A DNA stretch of 64,000 bases from Collinsella aerofaciens (GTDB lineage Bacteria > Actinomycetota > Coriobacteriia > Coriobacteriales > Coriobacteriaceae): assembly GCF_015558785.1 (NCBI RefSeq), contig NZ_JADMOP010000010.1, forward strand, positions 1 through 64,000. The letters run 5' to 3'. The notes below the pieces were generated by a model that saw nothing but the letters and a program-made list of their open reading frames with translations, had not been told where the DNA came from and searched no databases. Each line of letters begins with the position of its first letter. The first letter of the stretch is position 1. Shown piece after piece: positions 19,391 through 29,057 of this stretch. Position numbers and translations under genes: made by a program.

Positions 19391-21194
19391 AGGTCGTGAC
19401 GTCGAACATGCCCTCGGGGCGGATGCGGAGCGTCGGGATCACCGGCAGGGGCAGGAAAATGATGCCCATGATGGGGTCGAGCGGCGGCTCGATGCCCATG
19501 GCACGCGCCTTGACCATAAAGTCGTCGTGCTGCGCGGCGACATCCTCGGCCGTGCCCTCGCTCATCAGGCCACCGAGCGCCAGCGGAATGCGCGCCACGA
19601 CCTCGCCGTTGCGCACCAGCACGTGACCGCCCTGGCCCACGGCATCAACGGCGGCCATCATATCGGCGGCGTTGTCGCCCACGACGCACACGTTGTGCGA
19701 GTCGTGTCCGATCGTCGAGGCGATGGCACCACCCGTGATGGTAAAGCCGCGCACCCAGCCGCGGCCGATATGCTTGCCAACGAGTCCCAGGCCAGCGGGG
19801 CCGTCACCGTCGGCGCCCTCGGCCTGCAGCGACACGCCGCGGCCGTGGCGCTCGATCAGCATAATACGGCGCAGGCCCTCGGCGCTCTCGGGACGAACCA
19901 TGCCCGTGATGGCCTTGCCCGGCACCACGTCAATCACGGCCTCGCCCGGCTTAAAGGCATAGTCGAATACGTCGAGCGAAAGCTTCGGCAGCTTAACGGA
20001 GGCGCGCAGCTCATCGGCAAGGGCCGCAACCTCGGCCATCTCGGGTGCGATCTCGCCCACAAAGGTGCCGTCCTGCGCCACCAGGGCACCGGCGGCATAT
20101 ACACGATGCGGAGCCGTGGCAAACGTCAGGTCATTGAGCACCAGCAGGTCGGCACGCTTGCCCGGGGCAATCGCACCGCGGAGCTCGTGCGGGTCGCGGC
20201 AGCCGTGATCCAGGCCAAACGCCTCGGCCGTGGAGAGGGACGCCATAGAGATAGCGACCACGGGGTCGATACCGGCCTCAATCGCCACGCGGCAGGCATT
20301 GTCGATCATGCCGGTTGCAAGCGCATCGGAAGGAGCGCGGTCGTCAGTCGCAAAGCAGCAGCGGCGGGCGCGCGCGGGATTCTCCAGCAGCATCGGCGAC
20401 AGGTTGGCCAGATCATGGCTGCACGTACCCTCGCGCAGCATCACGTACATGCCGCGAGACAGCTTGTCGAGCGCCTCCTCGGGAATCGTCGACTCGTGGT
20501 CGGCAATAATACCCGCCGCGGCATAGGCATTGAGGTCCTTGCCGGCAACGAGCGGCGCATGGCCGTCGACCTGCTTGGACGGCGTCTGGTTGGCAGCATC
20601 GATGCGAGCGCAGGTCTCGGGATCGGCCATAAAGACGCCCGGCAGGTTCATCATCTCGCCCAGGCCAAAAACGTCGCCCGGATGCTCGGCAAAAAACGCC
20701 TGCATGTCAGCAGCGGTAATCACAGCGCCCGCTTGCTCATCGGGCAGCGCGGGCACGCATGAGGGCATCATGTACTTGATGGAAATGGGCGCGCGGCGAC
20801 CGTCCTCGATCATAAAGCGCAGGCCGTCGAGCCCCGCCACGTTGGCGATCTCGTGGCTGTCGGCAATGGCGGTGGTGGTACCGCGCGTCGCCGCCATGCG
20901 CGCATACTCGGCGGGACGGATGTTCGAGGACTCAATGTGCAGATGTCCGTCGATAAAGCCGGGGGCGAGATAGCGGCCCTGGCAGTCAATGACCTCGGCA
21001 GCCTCGTAGGTGCCGGCGGCATCGTCGCGACCATCGTAGAGCACGCCGACGATCACACCGTCCTTGACGGCAACGCTGCCGGGCGCCACACGCTGGCCAT
21101 ACACGTCGACAATCTGCGCATTGATAAACAGCGTGTCGACGGGCACGCGGCCCTCGGCGGCCTCGATCACAGACCTCATGACCTCAACGGACAT
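19374..21194 (-). CDS. ade: Adenine deaminase
   Basis: 606 aa. It converts adenine to hypoxanthine and ammonia, feeding purine salvage or degradation. It is a metal-dependent amidohydrolase: the first metal motif is in APGFIDGHLHIESS, and further signatures are VDGHAPL, ADHEST and CFATDDR. The C-terminal part (TITGGAIASTIGHDSHNVCVVG) is typical of Ade. The frame is open 400 bases further upstream, but AAAGGAG five bases before the ATG at 21194 fixes the start. It may work with the purine cluster 20 kb away, though it is not linked to it. Confidence 0.93.
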   Translation of the reverse strand: MSVEVMRSVIEAAEGRVPVDTLFINAQIVDVYGQRVAPGSVAVKDGVIVGVLYDGRDDAAGTYEAAEVIDCQGRYLAPGFIDGHLHIESSNIRPAEYARMAATRGTTTAIADSHEIANVAGLDGLRFMIEDGRRAPISIKYMMPSCVPALPDEQAGAVITAADMQAFFAEHPGDVFGLGEMMNLPGVFMADPETCARIDAANQTPSKQVDGHAPLVAGKDLNAYAAAGIIADHESTIPEEALDKLSRGMYVMLREGTCSHDLANLSPMLLENPARARRCCFATDDRAPSDALATGMIDNACRVAIEAGIDPVVAISMASLSTAEAFGLDHGCRDPHELRGAIAPGKRADLLVLNDLTFATAPHRVYAAGALVAQDGTFVGEIAPEMAEVAALADELRASVKLPKLSLDVFDYAFKPGEAVIDVVPGKAITGMVRPESAEGLRRIMLIERHGRGVSLQAEGADGDGPAGLGLVGKHIGRGWVRGFTITGGAIASTIGHDSHNVCVVGDNAADMMAAVDAVGQGGHVLVRNGEVVARIPLALGGLMSEGTAEDVAAQHDDFMVKARAMGIEPPLDPIMGIIFLPLPVIPTLRIRPEGMFDVTTFTYAD

Positions 21195-21299
21195 ACATAC
21201 TCCTTTAACCGTAGAAAAAAGCTGCGGAGCGGACAGACCTTCACCGCAGCAGACCAATAGCCATTGTATGCCCAAACGATGGGTCAACAATACGCCTCT

Positions 21300-21405
21300 C
21301 CGCTTAACGGCACACGCCACTTGGTGCAATGAGGAGAGGTTGCTTTGCACCAATGACAAGGAGTGTCCCAAAGTGCCGGCACAAAAGGAACGTCCCCAAG
21401 TGCCA
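21300..21405. repeat. Cluster of degenerate short repeats
   Basis: The gap between tyrS and the deaminase holds several related pieces: TTGGTGCAATGAGGAGAGG, TTTGCACCAATGACAAGGAG, GTGTCCCAAAGTGCC and CGTCCCCAAGTGCC. They belong to the GGGGAC-type family seen elsewhere in the window. Confidence 0.45.
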
Positions 21406-21441
21406 AAAAAGGCCGCAGTCGGGATTCCCGGCTGCGGCCTT
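21405..21441 (-). terminator. Intrinsic terminator after tyrS
   Basis: A 14-bp stem (AAGGCCGCAG... with ...CTGCGGCCTT) is followed by six T on the minus strand, about 30 bases past the tyrS stop. Confidence 0.88.
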
Positions 21442-21468
21442 ATTGCACTTGTGAGGTCAACTCGCTCG

Positions 21469-22680
21469 TTAGACCAACTTGAAGCCCTTGCGCTTGCCCA
21501 CGGAGAGGGTGTCGCCCAGCTTGAGGGCGCTGGGATCGATGTTATAGCTCTTGGGAGCCACCGCCTTGCCGTTGATCTTGACGCCGCCACCGTCAATGTC
21601 GCGACGGGCCTGGCCGGCGCTCGCCGAAAGGCCCAGGTCCTTAAGCAGGCCGGCGAGGTAGATCTGGCCCTCGTCGTTGACGGTCAGCTCAACGTGCTTC
21701 TCGGGGAAGTCGGCAAGCTGGCCCTCCTTGAACACGCGGTCGAACTCGGCCTGAGCCTCGTCGCCGGCACCGACGCCGTGGTAGGTGTCGCACAGGTCGC
21801 GACCCAGAGCGCGCTTGAGCTCGTAGGGGTCGGCAGAACCATCGGCCAGGGCAGCGTCGATCTTGTCGACCTCGGCCGGGGTGAGCGAGCTCGCCAGGCG
21901 GTAGTACTTGCCGATCATCTCATCGGGGATGGACATGGTCTTGCCGAACATATCCTTGGGAGCGTCGGTCAGGCCGATGTAGTTGCCGTATGACTTGGAC
22001 ATCTTGCGCACGCCGTCGGTACCCTCGAGCAGCGGCATGGTGAGCGCGATCTGCGGCTCCATGCCCATCTTCTCCATGAGCTCACGGCCAGCGAGCAGGT
22101 TGAAGAGCTGATCGGTGCCGCCCATCTCCACGTCGGCCTTGATCTGCACGGAGTCGAAAGCCTGCATCACGGGATACAGGAACTCATGCAGGGCGATCGG
22201 CGTCTGAGACTGGTAGCGCTTGGTAAAGTCGTCGCGCTCAAGAATGCGGGCGACGGTGAACTTGGAGCACACCTGCAGCAGGCCGGCCAGGTCCATCGAA
22301 AGGATCCAGTCGCCGTTGTGCACGATGGTGGTCTTCTCGGGATCCAGGATCTTCATGGCCTGGCTCACGTAGGTCTCGGCATTGGCCTCAATCTGCTCCT
22401 GCGAAAGCTGCGGACGGGTGGAATTCTTGCCCGAAGGGTCGCCGATCAGCGCGGTGCCGTTGCCGATGATGAGGGTGACGTTGTGGCCCAGGTCCTGGAA
22501 CTGACGCATCTTGCGCAGGGGCACGGCGTGGCCCAGGTGCAGGTCGGGGCTGGTGGGATCGACGCCGAGCTTGATGTTGAGGGGCTCGCCCTTCTCAAGC
22601 TTCTTGCGAAGGTCGGCCTCGGGAACGATCTGCGCGGCGCCCGAGGTGATGATACGCATTTGCTCGTCAACAGACAGCAT
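21469..22680 (-). CDS. tyrS: Tyrosyl-tRNA synthetase
   Basis: 403 aa. It charges tRNA-Tyr. The class I signatures are HLGH (in DPTSPDLHLGHAVPL, residues ~42-56) and KMSKS (near 228). The C-terminal ~60 residues form an S4-like RNA-binding domain (ASAGQARRDIDGGGVKINGK). Length fits the family. The ATG follows GGAGGATACCCA. I saw no T-box-like leader in the short gap upstream. Confidence 0.95.
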   Translation of the reverse strand: MLSVDEQMRIITSGAAQIVPEADLRKKLEKGEPLNIKLGVDPTSPDLHLGHAVPLRKMRQFQDLGHNVTLIIGNGTALIGDPSGKNSTRPQLSQEQIEANAETYVSQAMKILDPEKTTIVHNGDWILSMDLAGLLQVCSKFTVARILERDDFTKRYQSQTPIALHEFLYPVMQAFDSVQIKADVEMGGTDQLFNLLAGRELMEKMGMEPQIALTMPLLEGTDGVRKMSKSYGNYIGLTDAPKDMFGKTMSIPDEMIGKYYRLASSLTPAEVDKIDAALADGSADPYELKRALGRDLCDTYHGVGAGDEAQAEFDRVFKEGQLADFPEKHVELTVNDEGQIYLAGLLKDLGLSASAGQARRDIDGGGVKINGKAVAPKSYNIDPSALKLGDTLSVGKRKGFKLV

Positions 22681-22776
22681 TGGGTATCCTCCTTTTTCTA
22701 TAGCACCCTCGCCGAAAACGGCGGTGCTGGAAGTCCATAAACTCTCTTATGATAACAAACTGACGCGACGCGGCAC

Positions 22777-24735
22777 CTACGACAGGAAAATCCTCGTCCT
22801 GCCGCATGCGTCAATGGCAACTGGCAGACGTGTACCGTCACGCTCGACCAGATAGCGTACCTGCCGACGACGCAAGCAGTCGCGGCAACGAACCTGTCCC
22901 GTCGCATCGGTGGCGCAGACGCCCTCGGCGGTCAGCAGGCAGTGCTCGCACACCATAAGCTCGGGACGGTCGGCGTCGACCGGACCCAAGACGCCGGGTT
23001 CAGCAGCCAGCTCGGCAATACGCTCCGCATCATTGCCGAGCAACTCGGCCGGCAAGTACACCCGCCCCGCACCGAATCCGCGCAGCCAGGTAAGCGTGGC
23101 CCGATTCGCGCAGAACACCGGCGCCGCCACGTCAAACGTCACGCCCAGCTCGCGAGCGATCGCCACCTGCCCCAGGTTGCGGCAGACGATGCGCCCGGCA
23201 CGCTGCATCAGTGAGCGGGTCCAGTCAGCGTCACTCGCGCGGCACACCTCGTCAAGCACCACAACGGCGTCGGACAAATCGAGTTCTCCGCGCGGGTCGG
23301 CATCCATCAGCTGCCAAGCAAAAACCATGCGAGTGGGAACCGCGCACTCCACCAACTCCGTCGATGCACCGCCATCCACCGCAACGCCCTCAAAGGGCAG
23401 CACTTCAACGGCACGCTCAACGGGCGCAATCGCATCCGCCTCGGCCCGCATGCGCTCCAACACCGCCGCCGTCTGATCCAACACGCCGGCGCTGCGAATC
23501 AGGTACACCTCGCAGCCCGTGTCAACCTTACGCTTGCAATGCACGACGACGCGCTCCCCCGCTGCGGCATCCACCGGACAGGGCACCTGCGGCCAGCGCT
23601 TGGGCACATCGGGACGCGCGTCGGCACCCGGATAAAACCGGATCTCGAGCGTGTCACCCGCCGCCACGGCGGCGTCGAGCTCAACGGTCACCTCTTCGTG
23701 GCCCACAGCGACCAAGCGCCCCACGCGCACGCCCTGGTTAATCGCACGCTCAAAGCTCATCAGCTCGGCACCCGAACGCCCTCGCAGGTACGCATCGGTA
23801 AACCCACGGTTAAACGACCTTCCCAGCTCGCGCTCAAGCTCTTCCACGGCACCGGGGTCCCACGCGCCGTCGTACAGCATATCGAGTGCCCGGCGCCACA
23901 CCCGCACCACGTTGAATACGTAATCGGGGTTCTTCATGCGCCCCTCGATCTTGAGCGACGCCACGCCGGCATCTACAAGCTCGGGCAGATGTGCAATACC
24001 CAGATAGTCGCGCGGGCACAGCAGGCGATCTCCCTCGACGGCGACAACGCTCTGCCCCGCCTCGTCCACCAGGTCGTACGCCAGACGGCACAGCTGCGTG
24101 CAGTCGCCGCGCATCGCCGAGCGCCCACGCCGCAGGGCCGAGAACTCGCACGCCCCCGAATAGCCGATGCAAATCGCACCGTGGCAGAATACCTCGATGG
24201 GCACGCCCGTGGCACATAGCGCCGCAATCTCGTCGACCGTCAGCTCGCGTGCCGTCGTCACGCGCTCGACCCCCAGCTCATCGGCGGCAAGTCGCACGGC
24301 GCCTTCGCTATGAACGCCCGCCTGCGTGGACAGGTGAATCTCGACCCCGGGAATCGCCGCGCGCAGCGCGCAGGCCAGCCCGGCATCGGCGACAATCAGA
24401 GCATCGGCGCCCAGCTCCAGTGCATGAGCTCCCAACGCCACCGCGTCGGACAACTCATCGTCAAACACGAACACGTTGAGCGTCACGTACACACGCACGC
24501 CATGGGCATGCGCCACGGCGCAGCCGCGCGCAAACTCGTCGTCGGTAAAACCGTGCGCACTCACACGGGCGTTAAAGCCGCCCAACCCCGCATAGATGGC
24601 ATCGGCGCCCGCGGCGATGGCCGCAAACATCTGGTCGAGCCCGCCCGCCGGCGCCAGCAGCTCGGGCAGCGCCGCACCGGCAGCATCCAATCCAGTCTTG
24701 TGTTGTCCGCTCGGCCCCATCGCCCGAATCGCCAT
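22777..24735 (-). CDS. U32 family peptidase / rRNA hydroxylation-type protein
   Basis: 652 aa. The N-terminal ~300 residues are a U32 family barrel: LLAPAGGLDQMFAAIAAGADAIYAG at residues ~25-49, and the signature EVFCHGAICIGYSGACEFS with downstream CTQLCR and CPRDYLG cysteine motifs. The C-terminal half is a DUF3656-like region ending in a Cys cluster (CEHCLLTAEGVCA, CRDC). Members such as RlhA act in hydroxylation of 23S rRNA; others are called collagenase-like. Which applies here is not decidable from sequence. The ATG at 24735 has AAGGAG upstream and is preferred over 24762. Confidence 0.85.
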   Translation of the reverse strand: MAIRAMGPSGQHKTGLDAAGAALPELLAPAGGLDQMFAAIAAGADAIYAGLGGFNARVSAHGFTDDEFARGCAVAHAHGVRVYVTLNVFVFDDELSDAVALGAHALELGADALIVADAGLACALRAAIPGVEIHLSTQAGVHSEGAVRLAADELGVERVTTARELTVDEIAALCATGVPIEVFCHGAICIGYSGACEFSALRRGRSAMRGDCTQLCRLAYDLVDEAGQSVVAVEGDRLLCPRDYLGIAHLPELVDAGVASLKIEGRMKNPDYVFNVVRVWRRALDMLYDGAWDPGAVEELERELGRSFNRGFTDAYLRGRSGAELMSFERAINQGVRVGRLVAVGHEEVTVELDAAVAAGDTLEIRFYPGADARPDVPKRWPQVPCPVDAAAGERVVVHCKRKVDTGCEVYLIRSAGVLDQTAAVLERMRAEADAIAPVERAVEVLPFEGVAVDGGASTELVECAVPTRMVFAWQLMDADPRGELDLSDAVVVLDEVCRASDADWTRSLMQRAGRIVCRNLGQVAIARELGVTFDVAAPVFCANRATLTWLRGFGAGRVYLPAELLGNDAERIAELAAEPGVLGPVDADRPELMVCEHCLLTAEGVCATDATGQVRCRDCLRRRQVRYLVERDGTRLPVAIDACGRTRIFLS

Positions 24736-24897
24736 CGGCAAACTCCTTACCAAGGTATGCATTCACTCTGAAAAATGCCGTCTTCCAGCATACACGAGGC
24801 CTCGCGCGCCCCGTTTGGTTTATCGTGTAATAACTTATGTCCATCCTGCCCCGACGGCACATCCGCCGTCCGGCACGACATACCTGGAGGTCAATAT

Positions 24898-27096
24898 ATG
24901 GGTCCTCGCCAACGACAGGGACGCAGCCGTTCAAAGACGCATGCCCTGCCCATAATCCTGCTCTCGTTTTTGGGCTTTTTGCTGATTGCGGGCGTGGCAT
25001 TTGGCATCGGCATGGTCGGCAACGTCAACCGCTGGCTGTCCGATCTGCCCGACTACACCGACGCCAACGCGTATCTGGTGAGCGAGCCCACCGAGATCGT
25101 CGACTGCAACGGCAACAAGATCGCGAGCTTCTACACGCAAAACCGCAAGTCCATCACCAAGGACAAGGTCTCCCCCTACGTGCTACAGGGCACCGTTGAC
25201 GTCGAGGACGAGCGCTTCTACGAGCACGGCGGTATCGACCTGTGGGGTATCGCGCGTGCTGCGGTGGCAACCCTCGGCGGCGGGCACGAAGGCGCCTCGA
25301 CTATCACCCAGCAGCTGGTGCGCAACACCATCCTGCAGGAGGAGCAGTTCGACTCGACCATCGAGCGTAAGGTGCGCGAGGCCTACATCGCCGTAAAGAT
25401 GGAGGACATGTACTCCAAAGACGAGATCCTCATGATGTACCTCAACACCATCTATTACGGTCACGGCGCCTACGGTATTGAGGCCGCCGCCGAGACCTAC
25501 CTGTCCAAGAGCGCCGCAGACCTCACCCTGAGCGAGGCCGCGCTGTTGATCGGCCTTCCCAACTCGCCCTCGCAGTACGACCCCACGGTCAACCCCGACC
25601 TGGCGCTGTCCCGTCGCAACAAGGTCCTCGACAACATGCTGCGCCTGGGCCACATTACGCAGGAGGAGCACGATGCCGCACAGGCCGAGCCCATCACCCT
25701 CAACGTGACCGAAATCTCGGGCAGCGGCGTTGACGTATACTCGCAGCCCTACTTTGTCGCCTATGTTAAGCAGCTGCTGGAGCAGGAGTTCTCGACCGAC
25801 GTGCTCTTTAAGGGCGGCCTGACCGTCAAGACCACCATCGACCCCACGATGCAGCAGGTGGCAGAGAATGCCGTTCGCGAGCAGCTCGACACGCTCTCGC
25901 TCGACGGCCTGGACATGGGCATGGTCGTCGTCGACCCCAAGACCGGCTACATCAAGTGCATGGTGGGCGGCTACGATTACAACGCCGACGAGAACCACGT
26001 AAACCATGCCACGGCCAAGCGTCCCGTCGGCTCCACCTTTAAGGCCTTTACGCTGGCAACTGCCATCCAAAACGGCATGAACCCCAACGTCACCCTCAAC
26101 TGCAACTCGCCGCTCAAGGCCAAGGGCACCACGACCGAGGTCCAAAACTACGCCAACCATAGCTATGGCAACATCACGCTTAAGCAGGCGACGGCATACT
26201 CCTCCAACACCGGCTACATCCAGGTGGCGGAAGCCGTCGGCAACAGCAAGATCATCTCGCTCGTCAAAAAGCTCGGCATCGATCCCGCCAAGGACAACAT
26301 CGAGGACGTTCCCGTCATGACCCTCGGCACCGGCTCGATCTCGCCGCTCGAGATGGCCGCCGCCTACGCGACGTTTGCCAACGGCGGCTACTATCGCCAG
26401 CCGATCGCCATCACCGAGATTGACTCTCGTACCGGTTCGGTGCTGTACCAGCACACCGACAATCCCTCACAGGTACTTACCGAGGGCGAGGCCGCCGCGG
26501 TCACCGATGTTCTGTCCGGCGTCATGAAGGGCGGCGGTACGGGTGCTGCCGGCGCCCTGAGCGTCAACCAGCCCTATGCCGGCAAGACGGGCACCACCGA
26601 CAACACCACCAACCTGTGGTTCTGCGGCTATACCCCGCAGCTGGCGTGCGCCCTGTGGACCGGCTATTCCGCGGGCGAGATTCCCATCCAAAAATACGGC
26701 ACAGACCTGCTGGGCGACAGCACCAACCTGCCTGTCTTTAAGCGGTTTATGAACACCGTTCTGACCGGTACCGAGCGCGAGGAGTTTGCGACCGGAACGG
26801 CGCCCACCTACAAGAACAACAGCGTCTGGAAGTTCTACGGCACTAACAACACCAAGAAGACGGAGAACGACGACAAGGACGAGAACGAGGACGAAGAGGA
26901 AACCACCACAACGACTACCACGACGACCACGACCACCGAGACCACGGGCGGCGACACCACCGGCGGCACCGGTACGACCGGTGGCTCGACGGGCGGCTCC
27001 ACTGGTGGTTCGACCGGCGGCGATGGCGGCACGCCTACGCCTACGCCTACACCCACTCCCGACCCCTCGCCCACGCCTGACGATACGGTTGGCTAG
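24898..27096 (+). CDS. Class A penicillin-binding protein (transglycosylase/transpeptidase)
   Basis: 732 aa. It polymerises and cross-links peptidoglycan. A membrane anchor lies at ~18-38. The GT51 glycosyltransferase domain (~60-240) has the catalytic Glu in VDVEDERFYEHGG and the QQLVRN motif. The transpeptidase domain (~310-600) has the SxxK motif STFK, SSN and KTGTTD. The last ~75 residues are low-complexity: acidic, then a run of about a dozen Thr, Gly/Thr/Ser repeats and Pro-Thr repeats, probably a wall-spanning tail. The start at 24898 has TGGAGG 7 bases before it. A terminator follows. Confidence 0.93.
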   Translation: MGPRQRQGRSRSKTHALPIILLSFLGFLLIAGVAFGIGMVGNVNRWLSDLPDYTDANAYLVSEPTEIVDCNGNKIASFYTQNRKSITKDKVSPYVLQGTVDVEDERFYEHGGIDLWGIARAAVATLGGGHEGASTITQQLVRNTILQEEQFDSTIERKVREAYIAVKMEDMYSKDEILMMYLNTIYYGHGAYGIEAAAETYLSKSAADLTLSEAALLIGLPNSPSQYDPTVNPDLALSRRNKVLDNMLRLGHITQEEHDAAQAEPITLNVTEISGSGVDVYSQPYFVAYVKQLLEQEFSTDVLFKGGLTVKTTIDPTMQQVAENAVREQLDTLSLDGLDMGMVVVDPKTGYIKCMVGGYDYNADENHVNHATAKRPVGSTFKAFTLATAIQNGMNPNVTLNCNSPLKAKGTTTEVQNYANHSYGNITLKQATAYSSNTGYIQVAEAVGNSKIISLVKKLGIDPAKDNIEDVPVMTLGTGSISPLEMAAAYATFANGGYYRQPIAITEIDSRTGSVLYQHTDNPSQVLTEGEAAAVTDVLSGVMKGGGTGAAGALSVNQPYAGKTGTTDNTTNLWFCGYTPQLACALWTGYSAGEIPIQKYGTDLLGDSTNLPVFKRFMNTVLTGTEREEFATGTAPTYKNNSVWKFYGTNNTKKTENDDKDENEDEEETTTTTTTTTTTTETTGGDTTGGTGTTGGSTGGSTGGSTGGDGGTPTPTPTPTPDPSPTPDDTVG

Positions 27097-27120
27097 AAAT
27101 TCATCCGGCCATTAGCAACA

Positions 27121-27166
27121 AGGCCCCCGAGCAGCTTATTAAAGTGCTCGGGGGCCTTTTAGTTTA
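27121..27166 (+). terminator. Intrinsic terminator after the PBP gene
   Basis: The stem AGGCCCCCGAGCA pairs with TGCTCGGGGGCCTT and is followed by TTTAGTTT. It may also serve minus-strand transcripts from argR. Confidence 0.88.
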
Positions 27167-27285
27167 AAGCGACCTGGTGGACGGCCTTTATACCGGCAAA
27201 CAATATAGGGGGTACCGACCAACGTCGATACCCCCTTACAAGCCACCATGTCACGCACACAGTGCCGAGCGCACGACCCGCACGC

Positions 27286-27723
27286 CTACTTGCGAGAATT
27301 GCTCAGCTTATTGATCAGCGCCTCGAGACGCTCGCCGTCCTCGGCCGTCTGGGCAATAACCAAAATCGTATCGTTGCCGGCAAGCGAGCCAAGCACATCG
27401 GGCAACTCTGCCGCATCAACGGCGGCGGCGATGCCGGAAGCCGTACCAGGCTGAGCCTTGATCATAACCAGATTATCGGTGCGCAGAACGCCCGTTACGA
27501 GCTCGGAAACCATACGCTGCAGGTGCAGGTCCTCTGCCAGAACATAGATACCCTCGGGGAGCTTACGCAGCCCCATATCGGCAATATCGCGAGAGACAGT
27601 CGCCTGCGTGCAATCAAAGCCCATAGCGCGGAGCTCATCGACCAGCACGCGCTGCGTGCGGACGTCCTTATTGCGCACAATATCTCTAATGGCATCCTGG
27701 CGCCCATTGCGTTTTTTAGCCAT
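27286..27723 (-). CDS. argR: Arginine repressor
   Basis: 145 aa. ArgR binds ARG boxes when loaded with arginine and controls arginine synthesis and breakdown. The winged HTH is at residues ~10-65 (TQATVSRDIADMGLRK), and the C-terminal hexamer/arginine-binding domain carries GTASGIAAAVDAAELPDVLG. The ATG at 27723 follows GAGAGGG by 6 bases; the frame extends 33 bases further, without a site. No arg biosynthesis gene is in the window. Imperfect TGAATA/TATTTGA half-sites lie just upstream and could be autoregulatory ARG boxes. Confidence 0.93.
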   Translation of the reverse strand: MAKKRNGRQDAIRDIVRNKDVRTQRVLVDELRAMGFDCTQATVSRDIADMGLRKLPEGIYVLAEDLHLQRMVSELVTGVLRTDNLVMIKAQPGTASGIAAAVDAAELPDVLGSLAGNDTILVIAQTAEDGERLEALINKLSNSRK

Positions 27724-27811
27724 ACAAACCCTCTCTCCAAAAGATGGCGGAGACAATCAATCAGTGACTGAATAGTTTAACGCTATTTGAAGGCTTTTGT
27801 GTATAAGAACG

Positions 27812-27849
27812 CATTTCGAAACAATTCTATGCAAATTTGTTTCGAAATG
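27812..27849. repeat. Perfect 13-bp-arm inverted repeat between GT2 gene and argR
   Basis: CATTTCGAAACAA (27812-27824) is mirrored exactly at 27837-27849, with a 12-base spacer. It follows the glycosyltransferase stop (27856) on the minus strand but has no T-run, so it may be a terminator of odd type or an operator before argR. Confidence 0.5.
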
Positions 27850-27855
27850 AGCCGT

Positions 27856-28896
27856 TTAGGCGGTTTTTGCGCCCGTTCGGTTAAGAAAAGCTGCCAGATG
27901 CGTACACATCACGCAGCGCGCGGGCTTGGCGCTGGCGATCGGCCCAAACAACAAACCGAGTCCCCGATGGTTATCCTTGAGCGCGGCGACCATCTGACGG
28001 GTTCGAGGCGCCTCGAGCATATCACGCATGCGGGCGGAACGCTCGATTGACGACACTCCATGCGGGCTAAGACACAAATTCTCGATGCAGGCGACCAGTC
28101 CGGCAAAGTAGAACTTTTGGCTTGCCAGCTTGAGCCGACCACCGCTATCTGCTTCCGAGAGTGAGTCCGCAAGCTCGTCGAGCGCTCGAGTGTCATCGGA
28201 TATCCTGGCATACATGGTGGGATCAAAGGCATCTGTAAGCTTAGGTGCCACCGCGTGGAAACAAGCGTCGCCGCAGCCGGACACGAATCGTGCCTGCGAG
28301 AGCGCATAAGCCATAAACTCAACCGTACGGTACGCCTTGCCGCGCGACAGGCATGCCTCAAACAGCGGACGGCTATACATCACGCCAGAGGTCTGAGCGA
28401 CTAGGCCGCCCAAAATCAACTGGGCCAGCCCAGTCACCATAGAAGACTCGTCTTCTATGGCAATAGAGGCAGCATCCAAGACGCGCGAATGGCGTTCTCG
28501 ATGTGCATCATAGCGGTCGAGCGACACCGTGGGGAACACTATGTCTGCCGCAGTATCGCACGCGATATCGACCATCTTGGAAAGGGACTGCGGAACAAAC
28601 CACTCATCGGCGTTCATAGCGATGATTTGAGAGCCGCGCGAGACAGCAAAACCGGCACGAAGGCAAGCGCCGCGCTTCGCGTCCTCGACGTCAATCAAAT
28701 CAATATGGATGTCCCTGTCGGCAGCAACTTGAAGCGAATGGCGCACACCGGGCGCAGCATCGCGGCAAACAACGACAATCTGCAAATCGTAGAGGTCTTG
28801 GTTCTGGATACTCTCGAGCGCACGCATCGCATAGCTGGGCGAACCTTCTACCACAAGGATCACCGAAAGTCGCGGATGCGAGCCACGTCGAACCAA
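27856..28896 (-). CDS. Glycosyltransferase family 2 protein
   Basis: 346 aa. A GT-A fold domain spans ~9-120: LSVILVVEGSPSYAMRALESI at the start, and NADEWF as the DxD-like metal site near residue 95. The C-terminal half is helical and unassigned. It would transfer a sugar to cell-wall or exopolysaccharide acceptors; the substrate is unknown. The start appears to be TTG at 28896, with GAGAGGA upstream; no better ATG is in frame. No other polysaccharide gene flanks it, which is unusual for this class. Confidence 0.75.
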   Translation of the reverse strand: MVRRGSHPRLSVILVVEGSPSYAMRALESIQNQDLYDLQIVVVCRDAAPGVRHSLQVAADRDIHIDLIDVEDAKRGACLRAGFAVSRGSQIIAMNADEWFVPQSLSKMVDIACDTAADIVFPTVSLDRYDAHRERHSRVLDAASIAIEDESSMVTGLAQLILGGLVAQTSGVMYSRPLFEACLSRGKAYRTVEFMAYALSQARFVSGCGDACFHAVAPKLTDAFDPTMYARISDDTRALDELADSLSEADSGGRLKLASQKFYFAGLVACIENLCLSPHGVSSIERSARMRDMLEAPRTRQMVAALKDNHRGLGLLFGPIASAKPARCVMCTHLAAFLNRTGAKTA

Positions 28897-29057
28897 GTTA
28901 TCCGTCCTCTCGACAGCAATGAATCAAACCGTGGTTCATGGTACACCCCGGCAATAAAAGCAATGAGACACCGGTTGTATTGCACGCCAAGAACAGATGT
29001 TGCACACGCGCAGCCCACAGATAATGGGTGTCGACGCACGACGCGTCGAGCCCTCCC

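Noticed and set aside
22941-24771. Several plus-strand frames opposite the U32 peptidase gene
   Set aside because: Arg/Pro/Ser/His-rich antisense shadows of a well-supported gene.
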